DNA from: Punica granatum
Lineage: Eukaryota > Streptophyta > Magnoliopsida > Myrtales > Lythraceae
NCBI RefSeq assembly: GCF_007655135.1
Contig: NC_045130.1
Location: 25,921,363-25,985,362 of the forward strand
Reading direction: 5' to 3'
Length of the DNA: 64,000 nucleotides
The notes under the pieces are model-generated. The model did not search any database. It saw only the letters and a program-made list of their open reading frames with translations, and was not told where the DNA came from. Positions 22,700 to 35,218 of the stretch are shown piece by piece. Both the position numbers and the translations under genes were made by a program. How positions within the stretch are numbered: position 1 is the first letter of the stretch; each line of letters opens with the position of its first letter.

Positions 22700-23971
22700 G
22701 GTATATCATACTAAAGCAAAATATTACGGTGAGTCCTATTTCAGTCATGTATTCACAGATTGGTGTATATTTAAAAACTTCGTGGATTATTATCGTTATA
22801 TTCGTCAAGAAATTTTAAAATACTAGAACAGGAAAAGAATAGAGAAAAAAAAATGAGGTGGACAAGGGGTTGAAACCGGGGAGCGATTTTATTACTACGA
22901 CTGGTTCAAAAATTACATAAACTAGCTGCCTATATTATAGGCCAAATGACAAAACGAAAAATCAAGAAACTAAATCTAAATATACGGTAAATTGAGTACC
23001 AAATCATAAACTAAATTCCTGAAAATTTTAATTAAAAATCCATAACTCTCAAAATTAAAAAAATAATAATAATAGTAAAATTTATAAAATGGTATTGACT
23101 GATCGTGTCTTGGTTGCTATAGTTGGAGAATGAAGAGTAATGATTTCAGCAAGAGCAGCCGGAGCTCGGATTTGCATCACACAGTGCCTGGTATCAACCG
23201 TCCATTCTTCTAGCAACTATGTTCTTATACCATTGGGGAAGGAAGAGAGAGAGAGAGAGAGAAGCTACATCATTCTCCCTTATAGATCGAGAAGTGTAGA
23301 TATACAGGAAGCAACAACCTAACAATCAAATCAGCTAAGTTGCAGACATGCCTTAAAAAAAAAAAAACAAAAACAGCTTGCTGATGATCAACTGTCTCAA
23401 ATTTCTGATTTGTCTGTGATCCACATGTGATAGATAAACTAACGGGAAGTACCACTGAGGTTCCTCCGCAGAATCTTCTTCCTCAACCCATAAATTCATA
23501 GAACTTGCACTGCTAGGGCCGATGGCTGCTGAGAGATGACAAAATCTGGATAGTGAAGCTTTAGATTTTCTCTTGTCATGGTTCAATTCCCGTGTAATGA
23601 TAAAACAGTCCCCGTCTAATGATGACGCATAGAAACCTCTCTCTCGGTCAGCATGAGAAAACCGATTTAAGATGCCGCTGCATCTAATAATTTGGCCGTC
23701 CACGTTAGATACTCGGCCTTTTCTTGTTTATATCTTTTCCATTCTCTTAACGCCGCCAGGATGACGTGAAAGGAAACTGGCAGAAAGAAAGGCTGCAAGC
23801 AGAGGAGAGAAACAGCAGGAAATAAGATCAACCATAAAGTTTTCTTATTAACAACATTTCATCTATATTAAAATTTTAAGATTTACTTATCAAAAAAGAA
23901 AATTAAGATTTCAAAAACCTGTGTCTGTTTTAGCCGTGAACTTTTTCACTCTGGTCTGGTCTTCCGTCTTT
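22700..23971. other. intergenic, no gene seen
   Basis: AT-rich, with a short (GA)n run at 23,244-23,262. Open frames here show no recognisable domain. Confidence 0.6.
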
Positions 23972-24300
23972 CACTACTAAAAACACAGCCCTTACCAAGT
24001 CGCCGGAAATCCTCCGTATGCTTACCGACGAAATTTCGATGGAATATCGAGGAAATTTGTCCCTTGGTAAATCCGCCTTCAATAATTCTTTTCGATGCAT
24101 TATCAAGGAAGTTTTCCTCGGTAAAAATACCGAAGAAACTTTCCTTGAAAGGTCTTCCATAATATCGAGGAGTTTTTCCTCAAAAAATCGTGGGTACTAT
24201 TGACGAATTTATCGAGGACTTTTTCCTCGATAATCAGCCGCTTTATCGAGGAAAGTTTCCTCAATAAGTACTCAATAAGCGACCCTATATTACAGGAATC
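23972..24300 (+). mobile_element. CACTA (En/Spm) terminus with subterminal repeats
   Basis: CACTACTAAAAACA at 23,972 matches the classic CACTA terminal inverted repeat. The next 320 bases are dense in short palindrome-like words such as ATCGAGGAAA and TTTCCTCGATA in both orientations, the usual subterminal transposase-binding arrangement. I found no matching TTTTTAGTAGTG end to the right within the window, so the element is truncated or lost its other end. Confidence 0.75.
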
Positions 24301-24309
24301 GTGTTTTTC

Positions 24310-25220
24310 AAATTTTTTTACCCTTTTTCCTAAATTTATTTTACTTTTTTGATTCCATAGTTTAGTAATACTGATCCCATAAAAATTAAACATTCCATAT
24401 TTTAAGTTAAATTAGGAAAGTTATTTTTTTCTTTTTTTTTGGCGGATAATTGAAAAAAAGGTAGCCGTTCGTTCACCGGAGACCCCATCAATGACGACAT
24501 TCATCATCTTTAAAGGATGTCGATAGTTATTGCAAAATCTCTTTCCTTTCCAAAATCTTGTTGCCGTTTAATGGATTTGCATCCCGCCATGTTGTGTTCA
24601 TTGAATTCCGATCTTCGTCCAATTGCATGACAAGGCAACCGCCAATGGTTGTCGTTGGCATGTAGGAGCATGGCCTGACATAAACCATTCATGAAGCTAA
24701 ATCATAAGATGACAAAATTCATTCATCTGATTCATTGGATCATGTATTGTTTCATTCGGTTGTAATTCTCCAATGAAAACCTAAGTTCATCTCTCTATTC
24801 TCCAGTGATGATGGAAGCCATGGCCGACGATGGTGTTTCAGATTAATAACTAGATATTTAAACCGAATCTACGAATCAAACCAATAAATTCGAGTAGATT
24901 TAATTATGAACCGCCTTCAATTAAACCGATTATCATGAAAACCGTTTAGTTCAAAAATATCGGGTCGGGTTTCTGGTGGTAGAAGTAGGAGTGGTTAAAA
25001 GATCGAGTAGTAATTGTGACATGTATCGACATCTAAATGCGACATATCATCAATCTAATATTTGATTGTTTTGGAATGTGACCCGATAATATTTTAATGA
25101 GATTAAAAAAAGCTACGGGTCAAAATGTAAGTTTTAATACTTAAAAAATGTAAAAAGTATTTGTCCCACCATGGTGGTAGAATTTATCTTCAAATTAATG
25201 TAGATTATGCTTGTTTAAAG
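24310..25220. other. intergenic, no gene seen
   Basis: No domain-bearing open frame, repeat pair or RNA gene is visible. Confidence 0.55.
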
Positions 25221-25222
25221 TT

Positions 25223-25905
25223 AGGAAAAAGTACAACAGCCCCTTTTGTGGTTTGAGTTTGATTCAAATTGCAACATGTGGTTCACTTCATGAGACATAA
25301 TAGACCCCACCGCTAATTTTTTCATCACTTTTGGTCCTGAAACTTTTTGTTTTTCATTATTACCCTCAAACTTTCAACTTTTTTTACAATTTGATCCTAA
25401 AATTAAGAAAAAAAGGGCGAAAGGGCTTTGGCCGCCGGTCGGGGACCCTGACCCCATCACCGAGGTTGTCAACACCCACAAAGGATGCCGAAAACCTCAA
25501 GGGTGGGGTCGGGGTCGCTAATTGGAAGCTCTAGCCCCTGAATAGACCGGAATCTCGAGTTCGAGATCCCGATTGATTCGGGGGCAGCCAATCTGCGGTC
25601 TCGACCCCACTTCCATGGTCGTCGACATCCTCTATGGTGGGATCGGGGTCGCCGATCGACGGCCATGGCCCTTTTCCCCCCTTTTTTTTTTTCAAATTTT
25701 AGGACCCAATTGAAAAAAAATTAAAAGTTTGAGGATAATAATGGCAAAAAGAAAAGTTTGAGAACCAAAAGTGATGAAAAAAATTAACGGCGAGGTTCAT
25801 TATATTTCACGAAGTGAACTACATGGTGTTATTTGTCCATAGAAAAATTATAGGGTTCAATTTGTCTCAAACTCAAATTATAAGGGGATTTTTATATTTT
25901 TCCCT
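25223..25905. mobile_element. foldback MITE, about 680 bp
   Basis: The two halves are inverted copies over nearly the entire length. The left end AGGAAAAAGTACAACAGCCCC pairs with the complement of the right end, AGGGAAAAATATAAAAATCCCC. Inner blocks such as CATCACTTTTGGTCCTGAAAC also pair with their complements near 25,760-25,790. The centre is a GC-rich inverted pair (GGGGTCGGGGTCGC type). Long arms with no coding capacity suit a Mutator-like foldback MITE. Flanks resemble a 9 bp duplication (TTTAAAGTT and TTAAAACTA) only loosely. Confidence 0.85.
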
Positions 25906-27050
25906 TAAAACTATAATAACATATTAAGTAAGATAATAAATAAGTTCGTTTTCCATATTAATAGACTTTTGTGGAGCCTTTTGAAAGGAAAATTATTTCT
26001 TGAGAAGTTAGAAGAATTTGTACGTATGAAGATGAAAAATAAAATGGGGAAGCTTTTGAAGAAAAAAACAAAAGGAAATTGTGAATAAACCAATAATTGA
26101 TGGACATGTGAAGCAAAGGGGAGTTCACTTTTAGAACTCTCCTTTAACTTATAAGTACAGATACAAATATAAATAGATAAATAAAAAGCTAAATAATATC
26201 TATTAGCACCTATATTTTTTTTAAAAATAATAATAAAAAATTGGTTGGATCAACATGTTGGATCTTCATTCTCTTAATAGTAGGCTTTGCTTTTCTATTC
26301 CCCTTTATAGAGTTTGTTGGAACTCTCATTCTCTTGAGAGTAGGCTTTTCTTTACTATTCTCCTTATAGAGTTTGTTGTAACTCTACTTTAGCTAAGCTT
26401 AAACTAAATAGAAGATAAAAGATACAAGATAGAAGATTATAATTTTCAATTATGTGCAGCAATCCAAAACACAAAAAGTAGAAAAATCCATTTTCTTTTT
26501 GAAATTAACTAACCAAAATAATAAATAAATAGGATAGAATAGCTAATTGCAACTTTAATAAGACAGCCCAACCCAAGTGATTTACACCGGATGTAATTCA
26601 TGGTGCCAGTGGTAATAATAATAATAATAATAATTAAAAAAATAGTATGCCCAATTTGGGGAAAAAGAAAAAAAAAATTGAAAATTAAAGGGGAAAATTT
26701 CGATGTCCTGCGAACGGAACAGAACGGAACGGTCATGAGATGACGACTCTCACAGTCAGACAGACATGAACAGTGCTCTGATTGAATCCATGTCCTTGTT
26801 TCAGTGTCTTACACACTCAGCTTCAGCTCTGCTCTGTCTCAAGAATTCAAACCCCATGGATAGCCTTCTATCTCTATGGCATCCCAATAGAATTCCTCAC
26901 GTTGCCGGGACAGATTCAAAATTCAAGAGCATAACCAGTCCCCCAATTCTCCGACTGACCCCCATGCCCAATTTGGAAGCTTGTTCTTGAGATTGAATTT
27001 CCCTTGCCAGTTCTTCCCACTGCCCTGCATTTCTAGGGTTCCGGTGTTTC
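25906..27050. other. upstream region of the ADA2-like gene
   Basis: AT-rich to about 26,700. It includes a two-copy tandem repeat (26,262-26,395, units ending TTTATAGAGTTTGTTG) and an (ATA)n run at 26,613-26,632. From 26,700 it becomes less AT-rich, as expected of a promoter and leader. No other gene is seen. Confidence 0.55.
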
Positions 27051-27051
27051 C

Positions 27052-27061
27052 TCTATATAAA
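27052..27061 (+). promoter_or_regulatory. TATA box of the ADA2-like gene
   Basis: CTATATAAAT lies 108 bases before the ATG at 27,169. A start site about 30 bases downstream would give an 80-90 base leader. Confidence 0.6.
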
Positions 27062-27168
27062 TCTCGGTTCTTGCTCTGTGTCCTCGGCATTGCGGAAATT
27101 CGTGCTCGACCCGTTTGATCGCTGTCGCGTAAACAGGTGCTTGTGAGCTCGGTCAGCTTCACGAGGGC

Positions 27169-30100
27169 ATGGGTCGCTCCCGCGGGAACTTCCACTCTGC
27201 TGATGAGGATCCCACCCAGAGGTTTGTTCGGGCCGACCCTTTATGCAATTTCGAGCTTCTTTTTCTGTAAACTACTTGTTGTTGGTCCAGTTATTGTGCC
27301 CGTGCATTAGATTAGTGTGTTAGTAATCTTAACTTGGGTGTCTTCGTCCGAAAACATAGAAAAAAAAAATCTTAACTTGGGTGCAGCATGTTCGTAGTGA
27401 TTGCCGTTTTTTAAGAATAATCTTAATGGGGAGTTCAAAATTGTGTTTTGATTGTGAAAAATCTGAATGTTTCCTGTGGTTTAGAGATAGTCTTGACTAA
27501 TTAATCTATTTCAATTTAATTTTTAATTTTAATCAGCAGCACGGTTTCAATAGGTTCATGAGTTCTCTTGGCAGTAAGTCGATTTGAATGGAATGTGCAT
27601 TTGCCTGCCTCTGCTAGTTAGGGACTGCTTCTCAGTTTTATTTGATACTGTACTCGACTGCCCAGTTGATCAGTGGTGGAGGAGGCTGAGATTATTTATT
27701 TATTTTTTATACAATTTCCCAGTTTGTTCTCATATCCTTTATCCAAGACAAAGCTCACTTTCTTGGTTCTCTTGTATGAATTCCGTGAAGAAATGAAATC
27801 GGTGAATTGAGTCATAAATGGCACCTTTTTAGTAAATTCACCTGTGACGAAATCAATGGCTCATAGTATCTGATGAATACCCAATTTTGGCTTTACAGAT
27901 CAAGGAGAAAGAAAAATCCCTCCAGTGGAGAAAATTCAGAATCTGCATCTATTGGTATGTTTTTATGTGAACCTGAAACTGATCTTTGCGTTTGGTAGAG
28001 TGTAGACCACTTTGATTGTTAATTTTGATAAATAGTTTGTGCGGCACAGTTAACTTTACCAATTTAGAAAATGCACTTGCTAGAAAGTCCTGACGTTCTG
28101 TTTCCAGCATACTTAATTTATTTACTGGTTCACAAGAATTTTTAGAGCAAACAAGAGTTTCTACCAAATATAAATAATGAGTATCACAGTCTGTTGTCTT
28201 GTTTTGCATTGTTCGCCATCTTTAATTGACGTCAGGAAGACAAAAGATCAAACCTGTCCCTATAAATGGTTCTTAAGATTTTTATTTCAATTGAAGATGG
28301 CAGGGAAATTATTGAACTGGTTAAAAGTATCATAATCGATTTATGATTTACTGACATTAGTTCTTCAGTATCTCAGTTACCTAAATTTTTTTATTATCTG
28401 CAACTGTCGTTTTATTGCCTTATTTTGTTAGGCCAAGGAAGCAGTGAAGGGAAAAGGGCTTTATATCACTGCAATTACTGCAACAAAGATATCACTGGGA
28501 GAATCCGTATTAAGTGCGCTGTTTGCCCCGATTTTGACCTGTGCGTTGAATGTTTTTCTGTTGGTGCGGAAGTGACACCCCATAGGAGCAACCACGCATA
28601 CCGAGTTATGGTTAGTATTGCTATTGGATTGGAGAACTCATCTGCCCTCAACGTGAATATCTTGTAATAGAAATTCAGATTATATTGGAACATGAATACA
28701 TCTCCGTGTCTTTTATCAATTCTTTCTATTGAAATAATACAATTCTATAACATTTGAGATATTCTACATCTAGGTTTGGTTGAATGCTCGATAGATCCCT
28801 TCTGCAGCCAATCCTCTTGATAGTATGGTCTTAGTGTTTAAATGTGCAAACGTTGTGGCAGGAGCAGGGTCGGTCGTAATGCAAAATATTTGTTTTCCTT
28901 TAAACCTGAAGAAAATTACTGTTTTTTTAATACTCTACAATGCTTTCAGTTGCCTGAACTATGTTCAACAATTTCAACTTTCTCTTTATCCTTCATTGTT
29001 GCATTTATGAATGATTACTCCTAAATATTATAGGTTATCACACACACTGATACGTTGATGTCTATTCAGGATAATTTGTCATTTCCTCTTATTTGCCCTG
29101 ACTGGAATGCGGATGATGAAATACTGCTTCTCGAGGTAGTCATTTCTCTACTTTCACTTGCTTATCAAATTAGTCATTCAGCGTTACTTCTTTTTGGCTT
29201 CTTTTTCAAGGGTGGAATTTGATATTTGGGGACTTATGACCTTGATCAAGGTAATAACCTAATTCCTTGAGTTTTCTAATTTCAGGGAATCGAGATGTAT
29301 GGATTGGGGAATTGGATGGAAGTAGCTGAGCATGTTGGCACAAAGAACAAAGAACAGTGTATTGATCACTACACAGAAGTGTATATGAACTCCCCATTCT
29401 TTCCTCTGCCGGTATGACCGTCTCTGTCAGTTAACCCAGTTAACTTCTTCTATAGTATTTATCATAGTGGACCCAAAAAAAAACTTAAAACTATAAGTTT
29501 TCTTTTTGGTTCAAAGGATATGACTCATGTGGTTGGGAAGAATCGATCAGAGCTTCTTGCCATGGCTAAAGGTCAAGGAGAGGACAAGAAAGGTTAGAGA
29601 TAACGTTACTTTAAGGCTTTTTTTTTTCCCCTAAACATGTTATAGACGTAACATGCTTTGGAATTTTGCAGTATAATATGCATCATATGAAAATGCTTAA
29701 GATGTTCTCATGGCAACTGTTACAGGAGTTTCCTCTCTCGGGGATCTCACCTTGAAGGAAGAATCTCCTTTTTCACCTTCAAGGGTCAAGTATGGCTCTC
29801 AATCTCTTATACACTTACACACCTTCTTGTGTTCATTTTTAAGGAATTGGACTGGACGCCAAATTGGCTGTGTTACAGGCTGATAGATTCAGTCATATGT
29901 TTGATGGGTCCAACTGGATTGGTGGCATAAGATTGAATAATTTTGATGGTGAAGTTGACAAACTTAAGGCAGGAACTGATTTGAGGCCTCGGGTGACTTC
30001 TTTTACAGATTAAGTTTTTGCAAGGACTACATTGTGTGGGGATCTAATTTGTGTTATGGCTAGTGTGACTGGCTTGTCGGGTCCAGTCCAGTACTATGGA

Positions 30101-33100
30101 GATCTTAGCTTATTCAGTTATATTATGACATTATCTCAATTGACTCTTCATCCTTATTCCCATTTCTACTAACAGAGTTGAAGATCCACATAAAGGTGGT
30201 CCCTCTGGCCGTTTTGTATCTGGCATAGGTGCAGGTGAGACGGTTGACATTTTTTAAGTATAATTTTAGCATTTAATTTCCCTTTAACCATCTCTTGTCA
30301 ACTTTTGGATTGATATTTGATTCCTTTTTAGATATGGATAGTAGGCCCTGTTCCAGCAGCACAAATTCAGCAGCTCCTATGAAGAAGGCCTCTAACATGG
30401 GTCAAGTCAAAGATGGTATGGTGAAAATGGAAGGTATGATGCTCTGCTTCTTTCATATGTATATGGCCAGAATGCATGGGCCTCGTTTCCATTTATGTTT
30501 TTTTTTTTAATTTGCTTTCACCTTTTTCCTGTTTAGATTAGATTGGCCCTCTCTCTCGCGAGTTACGCATTCTTTGTGAACAATTTGCCTGTAGAAAAGT
30601 TCTGGTATTTTGTAAATGGCATTGCTGCTAATTCATGATGTTTAGCTACAATTACTCTTTTGTGGCCTTTTGAGCCTCGTTGATGGATCGCATATCTATT
30701 CTGAAATAGTCGAGTTTTGCATGATCTTGAAAATCTGTGGTGTAATTTCTTGTACCAAAATAATTTATTTTCCAACTAAAAACTTTTCAATTTGAAAGAA
30801 ACTCTCAAATACGTGATGAATTCATACCACATACTCTGATTTTTTTTCCTTCTTTACCTTAAATAATTCTGAGATGGGTTTGGGGCTGATGAAGAAATAT
30901 TTTCATGCATTTGCTTGCTTGTATCCCAAGCAATAAAGGCCGGTTAATAATGGAGAGTAAATGATGCACTTTCTAGAAATCACGGAGTCAGTCTTCTGCA
31001 TAGTTCTTTCCCCTTTCAGCCCATGCTCTGAGTGGGAAAAACATATAATGTTGATAGCTTGTTTTCTTCTTCAATGGTGCCGACAGATGCTCAGGGTGAG
31101 AGGAGTTTCAAGGGGAAGAGCCCGAGCACTGCAGGGAACAATGGCCCTTCCCTCTTGGAGATGAGCAGTTACAACCCAAAGAGGCAAGAATTTGACATTG
31201 AGTACGACAATGACGCTGAGCAGTTGCTGGCCGAGATGGAATTCAAGGACACCGACACTGAAGACGAGCGTGAGCTTAAGTTGCGGATTCTTCGTATCTA
31301 TGCAAAGAGGTATGGTGGACAACAGTATCTCTTGCTTAATCACTAAGGTAATTAGTAGCTACTGTTGGAGAATCATAGGTTGTAGAACTATGCTGGATGT
31401 CATCCTGGACAGATTAGGTTTACTGAGGGTTTCGGTGGATTTGACCGGATAACACAATTAATTAAAGATATAGTTTAAACAAATTTAAGGAGAAAAGAGC
31501 TGGGCTTAAAGTGTCCTATTTGGCTGTATCTTGGTCAAGCTAAGTGATCATTGGGTTCATTTGCAGATCGAAATTATCCTGAGAATCGAACTAGCAGTTC
31601 ATTCCGGTCCTTTGAGATTATTGCTGAAGACATATTTCATTATTATTGTTGCCTCTCTTTGACCAGTTAATTTCACAGTTTGAGATTAGGTTCTTGGTAT
31701 CAACACTCCTTGGACATGAAGGTCTATATCTGCTAATGGCTTGTACAAAATTAATTGCAGGCTTGATGAGAGAAAGCGGAGGAAGGATTTTATTTTGGAA
31801 AGGAACCTGCTGTACCCCAACCCCTTTGAGAAGGACCTAACGCCAGAGGAGAGAGCGATATGCCGTCATTACGATGTCTTCATGCGATTTCACACCAAAG
31901 AAGAGCACAACGATCTACTTGAGACAGTTATCTCTGAGCATCGAATTTTGAAGAGAATCCAACTACTCCAGGTATGTGCTGTGCTCTACTAGTTCAATTT
32001 CTCTTCTTGAGAAGGAAAGAGGGGATTGCAGCTAAATATTAGTTTTGAAATTCTTTCACCTCAACATGCTTGAATATTATATCTAGGTAGTTTTGGGAAA
32101 TCAATGCTGGTATCCCTGCATCCAGTCAATGAATTGGAATGGAAGTTATACAACATATACAAGGTGGTTGATGGAAATATTTTGAATATCAAGAATCATT
32201 GCTCTGAAACTCTTTGAAAAAATATATTTTCGGACTCAATTTATTTCAAATGGCTAATGCAACTACAGCCTGATACTAGTAGGATCGATCATCTTCTCTT
32301 TGCACTTTAAAATATATATGCTCAACTGCTACTCCGTGATGTTTGCACTTGTACTGTTAAGTGTTCACAGAAAGTTGGCAATTTTGGAAGTAACTTTTTG
32401 AGAATTGCTTGGCAAACCTCTTTCCAGCTCAGAAACCAATCACTCAGATTTCAGTTCTTAAGAAATGAGTGATTGTTGGGGACATTGTAAGTTTTGGAAT
32501 TATTCTGCTCAACATGCTTGAATATTATATCTACATAGTTTTGGAGAAGCAATGCCGGTGTCCCTGCATCCAGTCAATGAATTGGAATGGCGGTTATAAA
32601 ACATAAGTAAGATGGTGGAAATATTTTGAAAATCAAGAATTTTTCTCTGAAACTTATTGAAAAATATAACTTTGGATTCAATTTTTTTCAATGCAACTAC
32701 AGCCTGATACTATTAGTATCGAGCATCTGTACTTTGCACTATAAAATATATATGCTTGACTGCTATTCCGTGAAGTTTGCACTTGTACCATTTAAGTGTT
32801 TACAGAAACTCGGCCACATTCTGGAAGCACTTTTAGAGAGTTGCTTTGCAAAATCTGTTTCCAGCTCAGAAACTGCGTGCTGAGTGTTCTATTCTTAGGA
32901 AATGAGTGAGTGTGCAGGACATTGTAAATTATGGGTAGTTTTTGAACGACAAAGGTATGAAACGTGTGATATTCTAGACAACTTTAATGAAAATTGCATA
33001 GTAATTTTTTTTGCACTGTGGTTACCAACTCTTTTGAGAGTGTAAGGAAATTCTTTGAAATAATTGTGCAGGATGCCCGTACAGCAGGTTGCCGCACACC

Positions 33101-33833
33101 AGCAGAGGCAGATGCGTACTTTGAGCACAGGAGAAGGGAGGCTGAAGAGAGTGCTCATAGGGCCAAAGATGGCTCTCAACTGGGCCCCAGCAGCCATGGA
33201 GCCTTCATGGGATCTTCGGACCCAAGAGCTGCGGGACAGGGTTCCTCAAGCTCTGCTAACATTGTGGAAACAATGGGCTATAGCGGCGCGGATTTGCTGT
33301 CTGAAAATGTAAGTTCTGCAGTCCCCTGTGCATATTCTTTCCCGCTCTGACTTTGACACAAATTTCCACAAACAAATTTTGCTGTTGGACCCATGGTTCC
33401 AATAAAAATTCTAAGAGTTGAACTGACCTGTCCGACTGCAAAAGATACACGACACTAATTACCATGTTGTTTTTCTTAGTAATCAGACCGATTGAAACCC
33501 AAGAAACCTATCCTATGTACTTTTTCTTCTCAGAATTGTCAAACTTACTTTTCCCTGGTTTCGATATCTCCTTTTTCCCTTGTGGGTCGAGTTCTGTACA
33601 TATCGATTGGTTGGTTCTGATCCGTTCTTCTGAATAAGCAGGAGAAGAGGCTTTGCACAGAAATTAGGGTACCGCCACAAGTTTATCTCAGCATGCAGCA
33701 AGTGATGTCAGTGGAGATCTTCAAAGGTAAGGTCACCAAGAAGATGGACGCCTACCACTTGTTTCAGATGGACCCTAGCAAGATCGATCGGGTGTATGAT
33801 ATGCTCGTGAGGAAGGGGATCGCTGCGCCGTGA
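27169..33833 (+). CDS. ADA2B: transcriptional adaptor ADA2b-like (SAGA complex)
   Basis: ADA2 bridges the acetyltransferase GCN5 to activators in the nuclear SAGA complex and stimulates histone acetylation. Thirteen exons join in phase to 1644 nt (547 aa): 27169-27221, 27899-27954, 28432-28610, 29070-29135, 29286-29411, 29517-29592, 29726-29789, 30176-30234, 30332-30433, 31087-31309, 31761-31971, 33072-33308, 33642-33833. The junctions I read are GT-AG. The start MGRSRGNF matches ADA2 N-termini. The ZZ zinc finger (residues about 50-96) has Cys pairs at 50/53, 65/68 and 74/77 and His 87/91. A SANT domain (about 105-155, with [16 protein letters not shown]) follows. The ADA2 core has the [15 protein letters not shown] motif, and a SWIRM domain (about 460-547) ends the protein. 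Sequence details favour the ADA2b over the ADA2a paralogue. No lesion is seen, and the gene looks functional. Confidence 0.95.
32043..32936. repeat. 449 bp tandem duplication in the eleventh intron of the ADA2-like gene
   Basis: 32,043-32,491 and 32,492-32,936 align along their length (shared words include CCTGCATCCAGTCAATGAAT and GCAACTACAGCCTGATACTA), with substitutions and small gaps. Both lie wholly inside the intron 31,972-33,071, so the protein is unaffected. Confidence 0.9.
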
Positions 33834-33943
33834 TAATTGATTCCGAGCTTCTGTTTTTCTATTCCTAGCAAGATCGATCGGGTGTATGATATGCTCGTGA
33901 GGAAGGGGATTACTGCTCCGTGATAATTGATTCCGAGCGTCTA
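33774..33943 (+). repeat. 90 bp tandem duplication of the SWIRM end into the 3' UTR
   Basis: The last coding bases from 33,774 through the TGA and about 10 further bases recur from 33,864, with only a few changes (for example ATCGCTGCGCCG versus ATTACTGCTCCG). The period is exactly 30 codons. Because the first copy includes the stop, the second is untranslated. Confidence 0.92.
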
Positions 33944-34729
33944 TTCTATCGTAGCATTTTGTCAAGTCCTTTGACCCCACAGTTTTTCTTTTTTCTTTTT
34001 AACAAATTTAGAGACACCACAGGATAATTATTCATATATATATATATATATATATATTTGGTTTTGATAACGAGGAGTTCATTTTTTTCGGACCCATGAA
34101 CACCCACAAACCCATGGATCCAGTTAAGGAATTTATTTTAGAAAAATGAGATGAAATGGAATGGCATTCATGTGCTGTGCTGCTCTTCTGCTTCCCCAAA
34201 TTCGTGTGGCCCTCTAGCAAAATGGGCGCTAACACTTGAGTTTGTATCAATATAGCTAATTTTTGATGTCCCTAACATTAATTTGTATCACTTTGTTTAT
34301 TGTCTAAAAGTATCATTTTGATGCTTGTCATTCAACACCTTTGATTTCACATGGAATTTACTTAAAAAGGATGATCAAAACTACCATATCTATCATGAGA
34401 TATATTTTTAAAAAAAATTAAAGAGAATCTAACATTTTTAGGTTTCCACATAGCAAATAGAGAAAAAAAGAGAGGCGGTCTGCAGACTCCTGATGCTGGT
34501 GACAATGCCAGGGTAGGTAGTGGCCTGAGTTGAGCCACCACCATGGGGTTTCCATCACCGCTGTGCCTCCCTCTGTCCAATTCTTCGAGGCTTTTGGACT
34601 AGTCTTAGTTACTTACAACACAACATCAATCTACAATGGGACAATGACAGGACATGTCCAGACATGGTAACCAAAAGAACAGGACCACTTATTGAGCTTC
34701 ATCCCACAATCATGGAAACAAAAAGAGGA

Positions 34730-34774
<45 letters not shown>

Positions 34775-35218
34775 AGCATGGAACTGTGAATTCCATTGCA
34801 TGATTAATACTACTGAGATTTACAGGTTCTGTTAATATGAGTAAATGCCCAGTGGCTGAGACGAAAGTACCCAACAAAAAGTCAAAATGCCCCTCAGCTC
34901 ATCTATTATCTGCCTCTTCAGCTATATGCTCTGTTACTGCTGTGGTTAGCAGCTAATTCCCCTTAACAAAAGAAAGAAAGGGGTTGCTCCCACTCCTATG
35001 ACATATCTATTATCTACAAGTACTTGTCGAACCCGATCTTTGACAATCAACTTTCCCAGCCAAAGACTCGAACCACATTAACTATATTTAACCGTTCTAT
35101 CATAAGATCAAATGCATCTTCCCTGACCACCAACATCATCATTACACTTTACCATCACCTCCTCCTGTTTTCTTCCTTCTCTTTTTATACATCATGTTAT
35201 TGTTATGTGTCATCCCCA
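33944..35218. other. space between the ADA2-like and BAH/Agenet genes
   Basis: Holds a (TA)n run (34,034-34,058) and a 42-base G homopolymer (34,732-34,773). Both neighbouring genes end here, so it contains their 3' UTRs and terminators. No further gene is seen. Confidence 0.6.
34732..34773 (+). repeat. poly-G tract, 42 G
   Basis: An uninterrupted run of about 42 G, preceded by GAGGAGAG. It is exceptional for plant DNA and could form G-quadruplexes. Its length is the kind of thing an assembler may misjudge. Confidence 0.9.
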
